Made by a program: the position numbers and the translations under genes
Assembly: GCF_019396355.1 (NCBI RefSeq)
Contig: NZ_JAHKRK010000009.1
Span: forward strand, 1-64,000
Direction: 5' to 3'
DNA: 64,000 nt
Source of the DNA: Pseudonocardia nigra
GTDB taxonomy: Bacteria > Actinomycetota > Actinomycetes > Mycobacteriales > Pseudonocardiaceae
The notes under the pieces: model-generated
Told to the model about the DNA's origin: nothing
The model's database searches: none
Seen by the model: the letters and a program-made list of their open reading frames with translations, nothing else
In this document: piece after piece, positions 25,821 through 34,593 of the stretch
Layout: each line of letters opens with the position of its first letter
Position numbering within the stretch: position 1 is the first letter of the stretch

Positions 25821-26807
25821 GTGTCCGAGGCCCGCGTCATCCCGCTGCACGCCGACGGCGCAGGCGGCCGTGCGCGTTGGCGGCTCGACGGCGCGTCCCG
25901 CCCCGCGGCCGATGCCTCCGACGCCGGCGAGCAGGGGCCGCCCCCGACCGCTGATCCGGAGGGGCCGGAGTGGGAGGACGCGCTCGTCAACGCGCTGGCG
26001 TTCCTGCGCAGGCGGCTGTCGGGCGACTATGCGGTCGACGAGTTCGGGTTCGACGCCGACCTCACCGACAACCTGCTCCTGCCCGCGCTGCGCCCGCTGT
26101 ACGAGAAGTGGTTCCGGGTCGAGACGATCGGTATGCACCACGTACCCGACGAGGGTGGTGCCCTCGTGGTGGCCAACCACTCCGGCACGCTGCCGCTGGA
26201 CTCGCTGATGGCCTCGGTGGCCCTGCACGACGACCACCCGGCGCAGCGGCACCTGCGGATGCTCGGCGCCGACCTGATGTTCCGGCTGCCGGTGATGGGC
26301 CCGCTCGCCCGCAAGCAGGGCAGCACGCTGGCCTGCAGTCCGGACGCCGAGCGGCTGCTGTCGAGCGGCGAGCTCGTGGGGGTGTGGCCGGAGGGCTTCA
26401 AGGGCATCGGCAAGCCGTTCCGGGACCGCTACAAGCTGCAGCGGTTCGGGCGGGGCGGGTTCGTGTCGGCCGCTCTGCGCACCGGCGTGCCGATCATCCC
26501 GTGCGCGATCGTGGGCGCCGAGGAGATCTATCCCAAGATCGGCGATCTGAAGCCGCTCGCCCGGCTGTTCGGAGCCCCGTACTTCCCGGTCACACCGCTG
26601 TTCCCGCTGCTCGGTCCGCTGGGCCTGATCCCGCTGCCGTCGAAGTGGTACATCGAGTTCGGCGAGCCGATCCGCACCGACACGATCGGCGCGGCCGAGG
26701 CCGACGACCCGATGACGGTGTTCAACCTCACCGACCAGGTGCGCGAGACGATCCAGCACACCCTCTACCGGCTGCTGAGCCAGCGCCGCAACGCCTTCCT
26801 CGGCTGA
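25821..26807 (+). CDS. PlsC-type lysophospholipid acyltransferase family protein (Rv0502-like)
   Basis: 328 residues. The glycerophospholipid acyltransferase motifs are present: block I NHSGTLPLD (H-x4-D), block III WPEGFKGIGKPF, and block IV VPIIPCAIVGAEEIYP. It probably acylates a lipid or lysolipid at the inner membrane face. The GTG at VSEARVI is chosen because AAGGAGG ends five bases before it; the alternative ATG 24 bases upstream overlaps the SDR stop (ATGA) but has no such site. The N-terminal ~60 residues are Pro/Gly-rich. The mycobacterial Rv0501-Rv0502 pair has the same order. Confidence 0.83.
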   Translation: MSEARVIPLHADGAGGRARWRLDGASRPAADASDAGEQGPPPTADPEGPEWEDALVNALAFLRRRLSGDYAVDEFGFDADLTDNLLLPALRPLYEKWFRVETIGMHHVPDEGGALVVANHSGTLPLDSLMASVALHDDHPAQRHLRMLGADLMFRLPVMGPLARKQGSTLACSPDAERLLSSGELVGVWPEGFKGIGKPFRDRYKLQRFGRGGFVSAALRTGVPIIPCAIVGAEEIYPKIGDLKPLARLFGAPYFPVTPLFPLLGPLGLIPLPSKWYIEFGEPIRTDTIGAAEADDPMTVFNLTDQVRETIQHTLYRLLSQRRNAFLG

Positions 26808-26843
26808 ACGTCAGGCGTCCGCTCGCGCCACCCGTCGTGCAAT

Positions 26844-26886
26844 CAAGGTGGCAATACTGCCATCCAGTGACAGTATTGCCACCTTG
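26844..26886. repeat. Palindromic repeat family A, copy 3
   Basis: Perfect 16-bp arms (CAAGGTGGCAATACTG and complement) with an 11-base loop differing from copy 1 in one base. It lies between the convergent acyltransferase and HAD phosphatase genes, where it can act as a bidirectional terminator. Confidence 0.85.
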
Positions 26887-26906
26887 CTGGCGTTTCCCGA
26901 CGCGGC

Positions 26907-27860
26907 TCAGCGCTTCCGGTACGCCAGGCCTGCCGCCACCGCGCCGGCCACGGCGCCGGCGCCCAGCACCGAGGGCACGCCGATCCTCGCCGCCTTGCGA
27001 CCGGTGCGGAAGTCGCGGATCTGCCAGCCGCGCTCCTTCGCGACGTCGCGCAGCTCCGAGTCGGGGTTGACGGCGACGGCCGTGCCGACCGCCGAGAGCA
27101 TCGGCACGTCGTTGACCGAGTCGGAGTAGGCGGTGCAGCGGCGCAGGTCCAGCCCCTCGGTGACGGCGAGGGCACGCACCGCGTGGGCCTTGGCGGGCCC
27201 GTGCAGGATCTCGCCGACGAGGCGCCCGGTGTAGTGCCCGTCGACGCTCTCCGCGACGGTGCCCAACGCACCGGTGAGGCCCAGCCTGCGCGCGATGATG
27301 AGGGCGAGCTCGACGGGGGTGGCCGTGACGAGCCAGACGCGCTGCCCGGCGTCGAGGTGCATCTGCGCGAGCGCGCGGGTGCCCGCCCAGATCCGGTCGG
27401 CCATCAGCTCGTCGTAGATCTCCTCGCCCAGCTCGGTGATCTCCGCGACCGGGCGGCCCGCGACGAAGGACAGCGCGGTGTCGCGGCCGGTCGTCGTCGA
27501 GTACTTGGTCTCGCGACCGCCCGCCCGGAACTTGAACTGCTGCCAGGCGAAACCGAGGAGGTCGGCGGTGGTGAAGAACTTCCGGGCGGCGAGTCCGCGG
27601 GCGAAGTGGAAGATCGAGGCGCCGATCATCATCGTGTTGTCGACGTCGAAGAAGGCGGCGGCCGTGAGGTCGGTGGGAGGAACCTCCGGTGGCCCGCTGT
27701 CCCCGGCCGCGACCGCCGCGGCGGCAGCCGCCTCGCCGGCCCGGACCGCCGGATCGGCGGCGGTGGCGGAGTCGAGCACGCCGGGCGACTCCGTGGCTCC
27801 GGTCAGCTCGCCGTCACCGGTGGGCGTGAGGGGCTCGGGCCGCTCTTCTTCTCCTACCAC
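26907..27860 (-). CDS. HAD-superfamily phosphatase, SerB1/HAD-IB type
   Basis: 317 residues. After ~65 Ala/Pro-rich residues the HAD core appears: [15 protein letters not shown] (motif I, DxD), [11 protein letters not shown] (motif II), [11 protein letters not shown] (motif III Lys) and [15 protein letters not shown] (motif IV). The HAD-IB family includes phosphoserine phosphatases and polar-lipid phosphatases; mycobacterial Rv0505c is called serB1 but its activity is debated. The C-terminus has a hydrophobic segment ([17 protein letters not shown]). The GTG has GGAGG seven bases upstream. Confidence 0.85.
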   Translation of the reverse strand: MVGEEERPEPLTPTGDGELTGATESPGVLDSATAADPAVRAGEAAAAAAVAAGDSGPPEVPPTDLTAAAFFDVDNTMMIGASIFHFARGLAARKFFTTADLLGFAWQQFKFRAGGRETKYSTTTGRDTALSFVAGRPVAEITELGEEIYDELMADRIWAGTRALAQMHLDAGQRVWLVTATPVELALIIARRLGLTGALGTVAESVDGHYTGRLVGEILHGPAKAHAVRALAVTEGLDLRRCTAYSDSVNDVPMLSAVGTAVAVNPDSELRDVAKERGWQIRDFRTGRKAARIGVPSVLGAGAVAGAVAAGLAYRKR

Positions 27861-28012
27861 CTGCGGGCCTCCGGATGGGGGACGTGTCGTTCCAGCCTAC
27901 TGGCGGCGCACCCGGTCGACGGGTGTGGTCACGACCGCCCGGGAAGACACCGAGGCCGCCTCGGGACGACGTCCCACGGCGGCCTCCGGCGCACGTCCCG
28001 TTGGTTGCCGCG

Positions 28013-29428
28013 TCAGCCGATCGTGATCCCCGGCATGCCCGGGAGCAGCGGGGGGAGCGTGATCGGCGGCAGCAGCGGGAGCGGCACCGAGATCTGCGGG
28101 TCCTCCTCCGCCGAACCCGGTGCCGTGGTGGTGGTGGGCGTCGTCGACTGCCCGTCGGGGGTCTCGGAGGACTCGGCCTCCGACGACTCGTCGTCGCGAC
28201 CGAGGTCGGGGAGCAGGCCGCCGCCACCGCGGTCCTCGTCCTCCTCGGAGCCAGGAGTGCTCGTGGCCGAGCCGGAGGGTGCCTCCGAGCCGTCCGGGGT
28301 GGTGGAGCTCCCCGCGTCGGGCTCGTCCGTGGTGCCGTCCTCGGCGCCGCCGGTCGCGTCGGCGGAGCCGGAGGTGCCCGGGTCGGGGCTGCCCGGTGCG
28401 GACACGCCCGTGTCGGCCTGGGCGGTGCGACCGGCGAGCTGCTCGAGCTGGGCGATGGCGGTGTCGGCGTCGTCCGTGGCCGGGGCGGGCAGTACCGGGC
28501 GCAGCTCGGCCAGCCGGTCGGACTGCGCGCCCGCCCACGAGTGCAGGTCGTCCAGTGCGGCCGGGTCGCCCGCGTCCTGCGTGCTCAGCAACATCCGCGA
28601 GCCCTCGTCGGTCGCGACGTCGAACTCCTGGATGGCGGACGTGACGAGCTCGGGGTCGACGGTCGAACCGCCCCGGACCAGCCGCTCCACCTCGTCCAGC
28701 CGGGTGGTGGCCATCTCCAGGTGCCGCTGGGCCCGCTCCGTGTCGTCGAACGTGAGGGCGAGGCCTGCCGACTCGGCGGCGCGCTTGATCCCGTAGAGCG
28801 CGTCGCCCGGGAGCGCGTCGCGGCTCGCGAAGATCCCAGCCCCGGTCAGCACGACCATCATGACGAGCGCGGCGGCGCCGACGAAGGCGGTGCGCCTGCG
28901 CATGCTGCCCTGACCGGGTCGCCGGGAGCCGCGGGGCGCACCGCTGGGCCGGCTCGGCATGCTGTGCCGGGCCCGACGCCCCGGCCGGCTCAGCTTGCCG
29001 GGGGTGCCCCCACCGCCCGCCTCCGGCGCGTCGCCGCCGTCCGGGTGTTCGGTCACCGGCGCCATGCGCGCGGTCACGGCCGTGGCGTCGACGTCGTCGC
29101 GCGCTGCGGCGAAGGGGGTCTCGCGGATCCGTCCGATGGGCGCGGTCCGCTCGGCCGCCGACTCCACGGGCGGTCGCGGTCCGTCCGGCGCGTCGCCCGC
29201 CTCGCCCGGGTCGGCGGCGAGCGCGGCCATGAGCCGCTGCTTGGCGCGCGCCTTGGCGTCAGCGTCCGGCGCGGAGGCCGCTCCCCGGGACCGCAGCATC
29301 GCCACGATCTCCAGATCCCGCGCGAGCTCGGCGTCGCCTGCGGCGCCCGGGGGTGTCCCGAGCTCCACGGCGGCGTCGAACCGCTCTGCGTCCTTGCCCT
29401 GTGCGGCGGGCATGTTGGCCGTCCTCAC
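28013..29428 (-). CDS. DUF5667 membrane protein, RsbN-like anti-sigma factor partner of BldN
   Basis: 471 residues. A cytoplasmic N-terminal segment (ERFDAAVELG, LARDLEIVAMLRS) resembles the anti-sigma part of Streptomyces RsbN; a membrane helix follows (TAFVGAALVMMVVLTGAGIF, residues ~178-197), then the DUF5667 domain (SRDALPGDALYGIKRAAESA, HLEMATTRLDEVERLV) outside the cell, and a long acidic Ser/Thr/Pro/Gly-rich tail. It lies directly downstream of the BldN-type sigma gene on the same strand. In the 172-base gap a sigma-BldN-type promoter is visible, so the sigma factor would drive its own inhibitor. The GTG is chosen for the AGGGA five bases upstream. Confidence 0.75.
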   Translation of the reverse strand: MRTANMPAAQGKDAERFDAAVELGTPPGAAGDAELARDLEIVAMLRSRGAASAPDADAKARAKQRLMAALAADPGEAGDAPDGPRPPVESAAERTAPIGRIRETPFAAARDDVDATAVTARMAPVTEHPDGGDAPEAGGGGTPGKLSRPGRRARHSMPSRPSGAPRGSRRPGQGSMRRRTAFVGAAALVMMVVLTGAGIFASRDALPGDALYGIKRAAESAGLALTFDDTERAQRHLEMATTRLDEVERLVRGGSTVDPELVTSAIQEFDVATDEGSRMLLSTQDAGDPAALDDLHSWAGAQSDRLAELRPVLPAPATDDADTAIAQLEQLAGRTAQADTGVSAPGSPDPGTSGSADATGGAEDGTTDEPDAGSSTTPDGSEAPSGSATSTPGSEEDEDRGGGGLLPDLGRDDESSEAESSETPDGQSTTPTTTTAPGSAEEDPQISVPLPLLPPITLPPLLPGMPGITIG

Positions 29429-29490
29429 TGCATCCCTGCGCTGTCTGTCCTCGCGCCGTGGCGGTGGTGCGCGACGCGACGTTCAGCCGT

Positions 29491-29518
29491 ACAACGAGCC
29501 AGGACCCGGCCGGTTACG
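29491..29518 (-). promoter_or_regulatory. Predicted sigma-BldN-dependent promoter of the rsbN-like gene
   Basis: On the minus strand CGTAAC (29518-29513), a spacer of exactly 16 bases, and CGTTGT (29496-29491). The sigma-BldN consensus known from Streptomyces (bldM p1 and others) is CGTAAC-N16-CGTTGA, so 11 of 12 positions fit. Transcription would begin about 55 bases before the GTG start. Confidence 0.7.
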
Positions 29519-29600
29519 GGCTGAGGACCGTTCACCGCATCGAGTCGTTCGTTCGTCGCACCCGTAACGCCGGGGCTTGTTCCGACGATGGCGTGTTCGG

Positions 29601-30347
29601 TCATCGCAGCCCCTCCGGAAGCAGCTGGGCGAGCCGACGGACCGCCCGGTGCTGCAGGGCCTTGACGGCCCCCTCGTTGCGGTCCATGATCCGCGCCGTT
29701 TCGGCGACGGACAGGCCCTGCAGGAAGCGGAGCTGGATGCATTCCTGCTGGTCGGGGTTCAGCTTGCGGACGCACCGCAGGAGCTCGTCGTTCGTGGCGC
29801 CGTCGAGCACCTGCTGCTCCGGGCCACCGGTGCTCGGCGAGAGCTCGACGATCTCGCTGGTGGTCTGCTCGAGCCGGTACCGGCTCGACTTCACGTGGTC
29901 GAAGATCAGGTTGCGGGCGATCGTGACGAACCAGGCCCCGATGTCGCGACCCTGGTAGCTCACCGAGGTGATCCGGCGCAGGGCGCGGACGAACGTCTCC
30001 TGCGTGACGTCCTCGGCCAGCGTGCGGTCGCCCATCCGGAACAGGACGTAGCGGTAGACCACGTCGTAGTACCGGTCGAACAGCTCGCCGAAGGCGACCA
30101 TGTCCCCGGCCTGGGAGGCCTTGACCAGCGCCCAGGCGCCGGTCTCGTCGGGGTGGTCAGCCGCTTCTCCGGCGTGGGCGCCGGCGGTCACGGCATCGTC
30201 GGGGCCTGCGGCGACGTCGGCGGCGTCGGCGCGCCGGTCGGGGGGAGCGGTTGCCGCCGGGTGGTCGGACGGCGCCGGCGACTCGACCGGGCTGTGCGGT
30301 CGCTGCCGGGGTACCGGCGGGCCGGGGGGAGCGGTGGTCGGGGGCAT
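29601..30347 (-). CDS. bldN: BldN-type ECF sigma factor
   Basis: 248 residues. An N-terminal Pro/Ala-rich extension of ~70 residues, as in the pro-sequence of Streptomyces sigma-BldN, precedes region 2 (ASQAGDMVAFGELFDRYYD, YVLFRMGDRTLAEDVTQETF, RALRRITS) and region 4 (LNPDQQECIQLRFLQG, ETARIMDRNEGAVKALQHRA). BldN controls hydrophobic-sheath and developmental genes during aerial growth in Streptomyces. The ATG is chosen because GGAGAGG ends five bases before it; an in-frame ATG 72 bases earlier is possible and overlaps a short upstream frame. The DUF5667/RsbN-like gene follows. Confidence 0.82.
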   Translation of the reverse strand: MPPTTAPPGPPVPRQRPHSPVESPAPSDHPAATAPPDRRADAADVAAGPDDAVTAGAHAGEAADHPDETGAWALVKASQAGDMVAFGELFDRYYDVVYRYVLFRMGDRTLAEDVTQETFVRALRRITSVSYQGRDIGAWFVTIARNLIFDHVKSSRYRLEQTTSEIVELSPSTGGPEQQVLDGATNDELLRCVRKLNPDQQECIQLRFLQGLSVAETARIMDRNEGAVKALQHRAVRRLAQLLPEGLR

Positions 30348-30821
30348 CTGTACCTCTCCACCCGCCGGGCGGCGGGGGGCGTCGGTGGGGAGCAGCCGGG
30401 GGCGCATCGGGTGGGTCATGGCTCCCGGCGAGCCTCGCAGCCGTGTCGGACAGGACCCCGCGGGACGGCCCGCGGTGTGCTGACAACAACAGGCTGCATG
30501 CCACTCCCTTGGGTGAGACTCGCGACGGATCGGTGCGTCGGGGCGTTAGGTCGGCTGTAGCGGCGGAGCATACGGCCGCCCAGGTGTGGCGAAACACGCA
30601 CCACCGCTCGCCGTGGGCATGTTCCGGTGAGCGGACGACTACGCGCGGTCAACGTCATCGGTGACCGCCTGTCGTCGTGGACGGAGGTTGCCCGGGGTGC
30701 GCCGAGCGTCATCGCCGCCGCGCCGCCCGGTTCGTGCCAGACTCGGAGCCAGGCCATCTCGGCCGAAGGCCTGCGAGCAGCGCCGGTCAGCTCCGACAGC
30801 CGCGCCGATCCCTGGAGAACC
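30348..30821. other. Divergent control region between bldN and the acyl-CoA synthetase
   Basis: 474 bases between divergent starts. It holds the likely bldN promoter, a 27-codon frame with a good binding site that ends on the alternative bldN ATG (listed separately), and on the right CTGGAGAA just before the ligase GTG. No palindromic repeat was seen. Confidence 0.5.
30416..30499 (-). CDS. Possible leader peptide upstream of bldN
   Basis: A 27-residue frame beginning MQPVVVSTPRAV with AAGGGAG five bases before the ATG. Its TGA overlaps an ATG (ATGA) that would start a 24-residue longer BldN. Coding is suggested only by the binding site and the overlap; codon use (GTT GTT, ACA) is unlike the neighbours. 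Confidence 0.3.
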   Translation of the reverse strand: MQPVVVSTPRAVPRGPVRHGCEARREP

Positions 30822-32390
30822 GTGGACAGCACGAGCCGTGAGAACCCCGAGGAGCGGGCACCGGAGTCGGTGGCCGACCTGGTGACCCGGGCCGCCTCCC
30901 GGGTGCCCGAGCACCCCGCGATCGTGGACGTGACCAGCGGAAACACCCTCAGCTGGGAGGTCCTCGACGGCGCAGTCACCGCGGAGGCCGTCCGCCTGGC
31001 CGCCGCGGGCGTCACGGCGGGCGATCGGGTGCTCGTCCGGCTCGGCAACGGCGCGGCGTTCTGTGTGGCGGTGCTCGGCGCATTGCGCGCCGGCGCGATC
31101 GCCGTGCCGCTCGGTCCGATCGCCGTCGCGCGCGAGCTGGAGATCGTCACCGACGACTGCCGGCCCGCCGCGGTCGTGACTGCGGAGGGTGACGGCGACG
31201 CCGTCCGGTGCGCCGCGACCGTGGCGGGCGCCGTGCTCCCGCCGCCGGACGTCACGGCGCGCACGGACGAGCAGGCGCCGCAGGTCGCCCGGGGGGGTGA
31301 TGACATCGCCCTGCTGATCTACACATCGGGCACCACGGGGAGCCCGCGCGGTGTCCGCCTCTCCCACCGGGCGGTGCTCGCCAACCGGGAGCAGGCGGCG
31401 GCGCTGCGCCCGGCGCCGGTGACCCCGGTGGACCGCGTGCTGCTCTCGCTGCCGCTGTTCCACGTCTTCGGCCTGGCGGCGGGCTTCCTCCAGGTCTGCT
31501 GGGCCGGGGCCACCGCGGTGATCACCGAGCGGTTCGAACCCGAGCACGTCGCCGCGGTGCTCGTGGAGCAGCGGGTGAGCGGCGTCGCGGCGGTGCCGAC
31601 GATGTTCCGGTCGCTGCTCGACCTGCCGCCCGACCGGCTGCGGAGCGCCACCGCAGGGCTGCGGCTGTGCACCTCGGGCGGGGCGCCGCTGCCGCCGCAG
31701 CTGCTCGCGGACTTCCGGGCGGCCACCGGGCTGCCGATCTACGAGGGCTACGGGCTCACCGAGGCCGGCCCGGTGGTCACCACCACCGCCATCGGCGGGG
31801 TCGCGAAGCCGGGGTCGGTGGGCCGCGCGCTGCCGGGCGTCGAGCTGCGCCTGGTCGACCCCGACGGCAGGCCGATCGACACGGTGCCCGAGCCGGACCC
31901 CGAGGAGATCGCCGACGACGTGTTCGACCCGGCCCAGGACACCGGGCTGGTCGCGGTGCGCGGGCCCAACCTGTTCTCCGGCTACTGGCCCGGCGGGGCG
32001 GGCGGTCCGGACGCCGACGGCTGGTTCGTCACCGCCGACGTCGGGTTCCTCGACGCCGACGGCGACCTGCACCTCGTCGACCGGTCCTCCGACCTCGTGA
32101 TCGTCAACGGGTTCAACGTCTACCCGCGCGAGGTCGAGCAGGTGCTCGCCGAGCTGCCGGGGGTGGCGGAGGCCGCGGTCGTGGGCGTGCCGGACGAGCG
32201 GTCCGGGGAGGCGGTCAAGGCCGTGCTCGTGCTGACGGGCGGCGCGGAGCTCACCGAGGACGAGGTGCGGGCGCACTGCGTCGAGCGGCTGGCCCGGTTC
32301 AAGGTGCCCACGGTGATCGAGTTCATCGATGCGCTGCCGAGGACGCCGACCGGCAAGGTGGCGCGCCGGCAGCTGGCGGGGCGGTCGTGA
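30822..32390 (+). CDS. AMP-dependent acyl-CoA synthetase/ligase
   Basis: 522 residues of the ANL superfamily: IYTSGTTGSPRGVRLSHRA (P-loop), LPLFHVFGLAAG, LCTSGGAPLPPQ, YEGYGLTEAGPVVT, GWFVTADVGFLDADG, VNGFNVYPREVEQV and terminal PRTPTGKVARRQL with the catalytic Lys. A 15-residue acidic insert (PEPDPEEIADDVFDPAQD) between A5 and A7 is unusual for the family. The product is an acyl-CoA or acyl-adenylate; the substrate is unknown. The GTG is chosen because GGAGAA lies just upstream. It overlaps the glutaredoxin gene by GTGA, so they are coupled. Confidence 0.85.
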   Translation: MDSTSRENPEERAPESVADLVTRAASRVPEHPAIVDVTSGNTLSWEVLDGAVTAEAVRLAAAGVTAGDRVLVRLGNGAAFCVAVLGALRAGAIAVPLGPIAVARELEIVTDDCRPAAVVTAEGDGDAVRCAATVAGAVLPPPDVTARTDEQAPQVARGGDDIALLIYTSGTTGSPRGVRLSHRAVLANREQAAALRPAPVTPVDRVLLSLPLFHVFGLAAGFLQVCWAGATAVITERFEPEHVAAVLVEQRVSGVAAVPTMFRSLLDLPPDRLRSATAGLRLCTSGGAPLPPQLLADFRAATGLPIYEGYGLTEAGPVVTTTAIGGVAKPGSVGRALPGVELRLVDPDGRPIDTVPEPDPEEIADDVFDPAQDTGLVAVRGPNLFSGYWPGGAGGPDADGWFVTADVGFLDADGDLHLVDRSSDLVIVNGFNVYPREVEQVLAELPGVAEAAVVGVPDERSGEAVKAVLVLTGGAELTEDEVRAHCVERLARFKVPTVIEFIDALPRTPTGKVARRQLAGRS

Positions 32391-32638
32391 CCACGCCACC
32401 GAGCCCGCGGGTCACGGTCTACACGCGCGCCGGGTGCACCGCGTGCGTGGCCGCCGAGGCCGACGTGGCCCGGATCTGCGGCGATCTCGGCCAGGGCTGG
32501 ACGGCCGTCGACGTCGACTCCGACCCGGAGCTGCGGGCGGAGTACGGCGACCGCGTGCCCGTCATCGAGGTGGACGGGCGCGAGCACGGCTTCTGGCGGG
32601 TCGAGGAACAGCGGCTGCGGGCGGCCCTGCAGTCCTGA
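32387..32638 (+). CDS. Glutaredoxin-like protein (Rv0508-like)
   Basis: 83 residues with a thioredoxin fold of the glutaredoxin DUF836 type: VTVYTRAGCTACVAAEADVAR with a CxxC active site (CTAC), DVDSDPELRAEYGDRVPVIEVDG with the cis-Pro, and a short C-terminal helix. It is probably a small cytoplasmic thiol-disulfide protein. It overlaps the ligase stop (GTGA). The mycobacterial orthologue also precedes the haem cluster, but there hemA is immediate, whereas here a molybdoenzyme, a fasciclin gene and rex intervene. Confidence 0.85.
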   Translation: MTTPPSPRVTVYTRAGCTACVAAEADVARICGDLGQGWTAVDVDSDPELRAEYGDRVPVIEVDGREHGFWRVEEQRLRAALQS

Positions 32639-32662
32639 TCGCGCGACTCGCACGCCCGGATC

Positions 32663-32774
32663 GCCCGACTCGCGGAAGCGGTGCCGTTCCCCCGCGAGTC
32701 GGGCTGTGAGGGTGCGCGAGTCGGGCTGTGAGGGTGCGCGAGTCGGGCTGTGAGGGTGCGCGAGTCGGGCTGTG
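32663..32774. repeat. 22-bp minisatellite with an inverted leading copy
   Basis: From 32693, about 3.7 tandem copies of a 22-base unit (core GAGTCGGGCTGTGAGGGTGC), identical from copy to copy. In front of it GCCCGACTCGCGG (32663-32675) is an inverted match to the first unit, forming a 13-bp stem. Related 22-base arrays lie at 45223-45278 and 46174-46231. Confidence 0.88.
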
Positions 32775-32821
32775 GGGCCGCGCACGTGAACCGCAACCGC
32801 CGGGCGGACGAACCTCTTGAC

Positions 32822-34411
32822 GTGAGCGCCACAGCAGCACCGCACACCACCCGACCGGCACGGCCCGGCGTCCCCCTGGGGTGGGCCGCCGCGATCGGGG
32901 TGCTGGCAGTCGGGGCCGCGCTCGCTGCCGGGCACCTGGTGGCGGCCATCGTCTCGCCGTCGTCGTCGCCCTACCTCGCGGTGGGCGACTGGGTGATCCG
33001 GCTGTCCCCGCAGTGGCTCACGGAGTTCGCCAAGACGACGTTCGGCACGGCCGACAAGCCGATCCTGCTCGCCGGGATGGGCGTGGTCATCGCGATCATC
33101 GCCGCCGCGGCCGGCATCGCGTCCCGCCGGAGCCCGACCCCGGGCGTCGTCGTCGTGGCGGTGCTGGGTGTGCTGGGTTTCCTCGCGGTGCTGTTCGCGC
33201 CCGCCTTCGCGCCGCTCGACCTGGTGGCGCCTGCGGTGTCGCTGGTCGTGGGCGTCGGTGTGTTCCGTCTGCTGCACGGCCTGGCGCTCCGCACGACCGA
33301 GGGGCCCGAGCAGCCCGCGTCCGGCGCCGGGGTGTCGCGGCGCAACGTCCTGATCGGGTCGTCCGCCGCGGTCGGTGTGGCGTCGCTCGGCGCCGCGGCG
33401 GGCGGCGTGCTGCTCGGCGGCGGGGTCACGAACTCCCGGCAGACGGTCACCGCGCAGCTCGCGCGGGCCGGGCTGGTCGAGCGGGCCCCGGCGATCCCGC
33501 CGGACGCGGCGTTCCCGGGGCTCGGGACGCCGACGTTTCTCACGCCGAACCCGGACTTCTACCGCGTCGACGTGGCGCTGCGGATCCCGACCCAGGCCGC
33601 GCAGGACTGGTCGATGCGCATCCACGGGATGGTGGACGAGGAGCTGACGCTCACCTTCGACGACTTGCTCGCCCGTCCGCTCGTCGAGCGGGCGATCACG
33701 TTGACCTGCGTGTCCAACGAGGTGGGCGGGCCGTACATCTCCACCGCGAACTTCATCGGGGTGGACCTGCGGGAGCTGCTGCTCGAGGCCGGGGTCCGCC
33801 CGGACGCGGAACAGCTGTTCTCCACGAGCATCGACGGGTGGACGGCGGGCACTCCGGTCGACGTCGTGATGGAGGAGGGCCGCGACTCCATGCTCGCGAT
33901 CGGGATGAACGGGGAGGCGCTGCCGCCCGAGCACGGGTTCCCGGTGCGGATGGTGGTGCCGGGGCTGTACGGGTTCGTGTCGGCGACGAAGTGGCTCACC
34001 GACCTGGAGGTCACCACCTTCGACGCCAAGCAGAGCTACTGGCTGCAGCGCGGGTGGGCGCAGCGCGCCCCGATCAAGACGCAGTCCCGGATTGACAGCC
34101 CGCGGGCGTTCGAGGAGGTGCCCGCCGGGCGGGTGACCGTCGCGGGGATCGCCTGGTCCCAGCCGGTCGGGATCAGCAAGGTGGAGGTCCGGGTGGACGG
34201 CGGGCCCTGGCAGGAGGCCGAGCTCGGGGCGCCGGTGAACACCGACACGTGGCGGATGTGGCACATCGCGCTCGACCTCGCTCCGGGCAGCCACACCATC
34301 CAGTCGCGGGCGACGGACCGCAACGGGGTCACCCAGACCGAGGTACGAGTGCCCCCGATCCCGGACGGCGCGTCGGGCTGGCCGTCCCTCATCATCCGGG
34401 TCGCATCCTAG
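32822..34411 (+). CDS. Membrane-anchored molybdopterin-dependent oxidoreductase (sulfite-oxidase family)
   Basis: 529 residues. Four membrane helices fill the first ~165 residues (WAAAIGVLAVGAALAAGHLV, ILLAGMGVVIAIIAAAAGIA and two more), followed by a basic SRRNVLIGSSAAVGVASLG segment. The catalytic domain has the Mo-binding cysteine in LTCVSNEVGGP, FIGVDLRELLLEAG, HGFPVRMVVPGLYGF and YWLQRGW, then an Ig-like dimerisation domain. Active site faces outside. A fasciclin lipoprotein follows, a pairing common in actinomycetes. The start is uncertain: GTG at 32786 is equally in frame; the later GTG is chosen because it begins nearest the first helix. Confidence 0.83.
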   Translation: MSATAAPHTTRPARPGVPLGWAAAIGVLAVGAALAAGHLVAAIVSPSSSPYLAVGDWVIRLSPQWLTEFAKTTFGTADKPILLAGMGVVIAIIAAAAGIASRRSPTPGVVVVAVLGVLGFLAVLFAPAFAPLDLVAPAVSLVVGVGVFRLLHGLALRTTEGPEQPASGAGVSRRNVLIGSSAAVGVASLGAAAGGVLLGGGVTNSRQTVTAQLARAGLVERAPAIPPDAAFPGLGTPTFLTPNPDFYRVDVALRIPTQAAQDWSMRIHGMVDEELTLTFDDLLARPLVERAITLTCVSNEVGGPYISTANFIGVDLRELLLEAGVRPDAEQLFSTSIDGWTAGTPVDVVMEEGRDSMLAIGMNGEALPPEHGFPVRMVVPGLYGFVSATKWLTDLEVTTFDAKQSYWLQRGWAQRAPIKTQSRIDSPRAFEEVPAGRVTVAGIAWSQPVGISKVEVRVDGGPWQEAELGAPVNTDTWRMWHIALDLAPGSHTIQSRATDRNGVTQTEVRVPPIPDGASGWPSLIIRVAS

Positions 34412-34593
34412 CCCGTTCGACCTAAATAGCTCCTCCGACTGGCGCAGCTGCGGGCGACGCTTGGATGATCCCGGCAGCCCGCCCCGCGGCCGTAGTCGAA
34501 TCGTTACACACTGTAAGTGAACTGCCTTTGGCTCGAAGCCGAAGGTTCTGATGACAGGCCCGGATCTACCGGGCCGTGCTCGAGGAGGAACAC

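Noticed and set aside
32693-32774. CRISPR-like array
   Set aside because: The 22-base units are adjacent with no spacers and no cas genes are near; it is a tandem minisatellite.
34480-34593. SigK-type promoter (CGAAT -10) before the fasciclin gene
   Set aside because: A CGAATC occurs at about 34497, but no CCATCC-like -35 lies at a suitable distance, so the match is not convincing.
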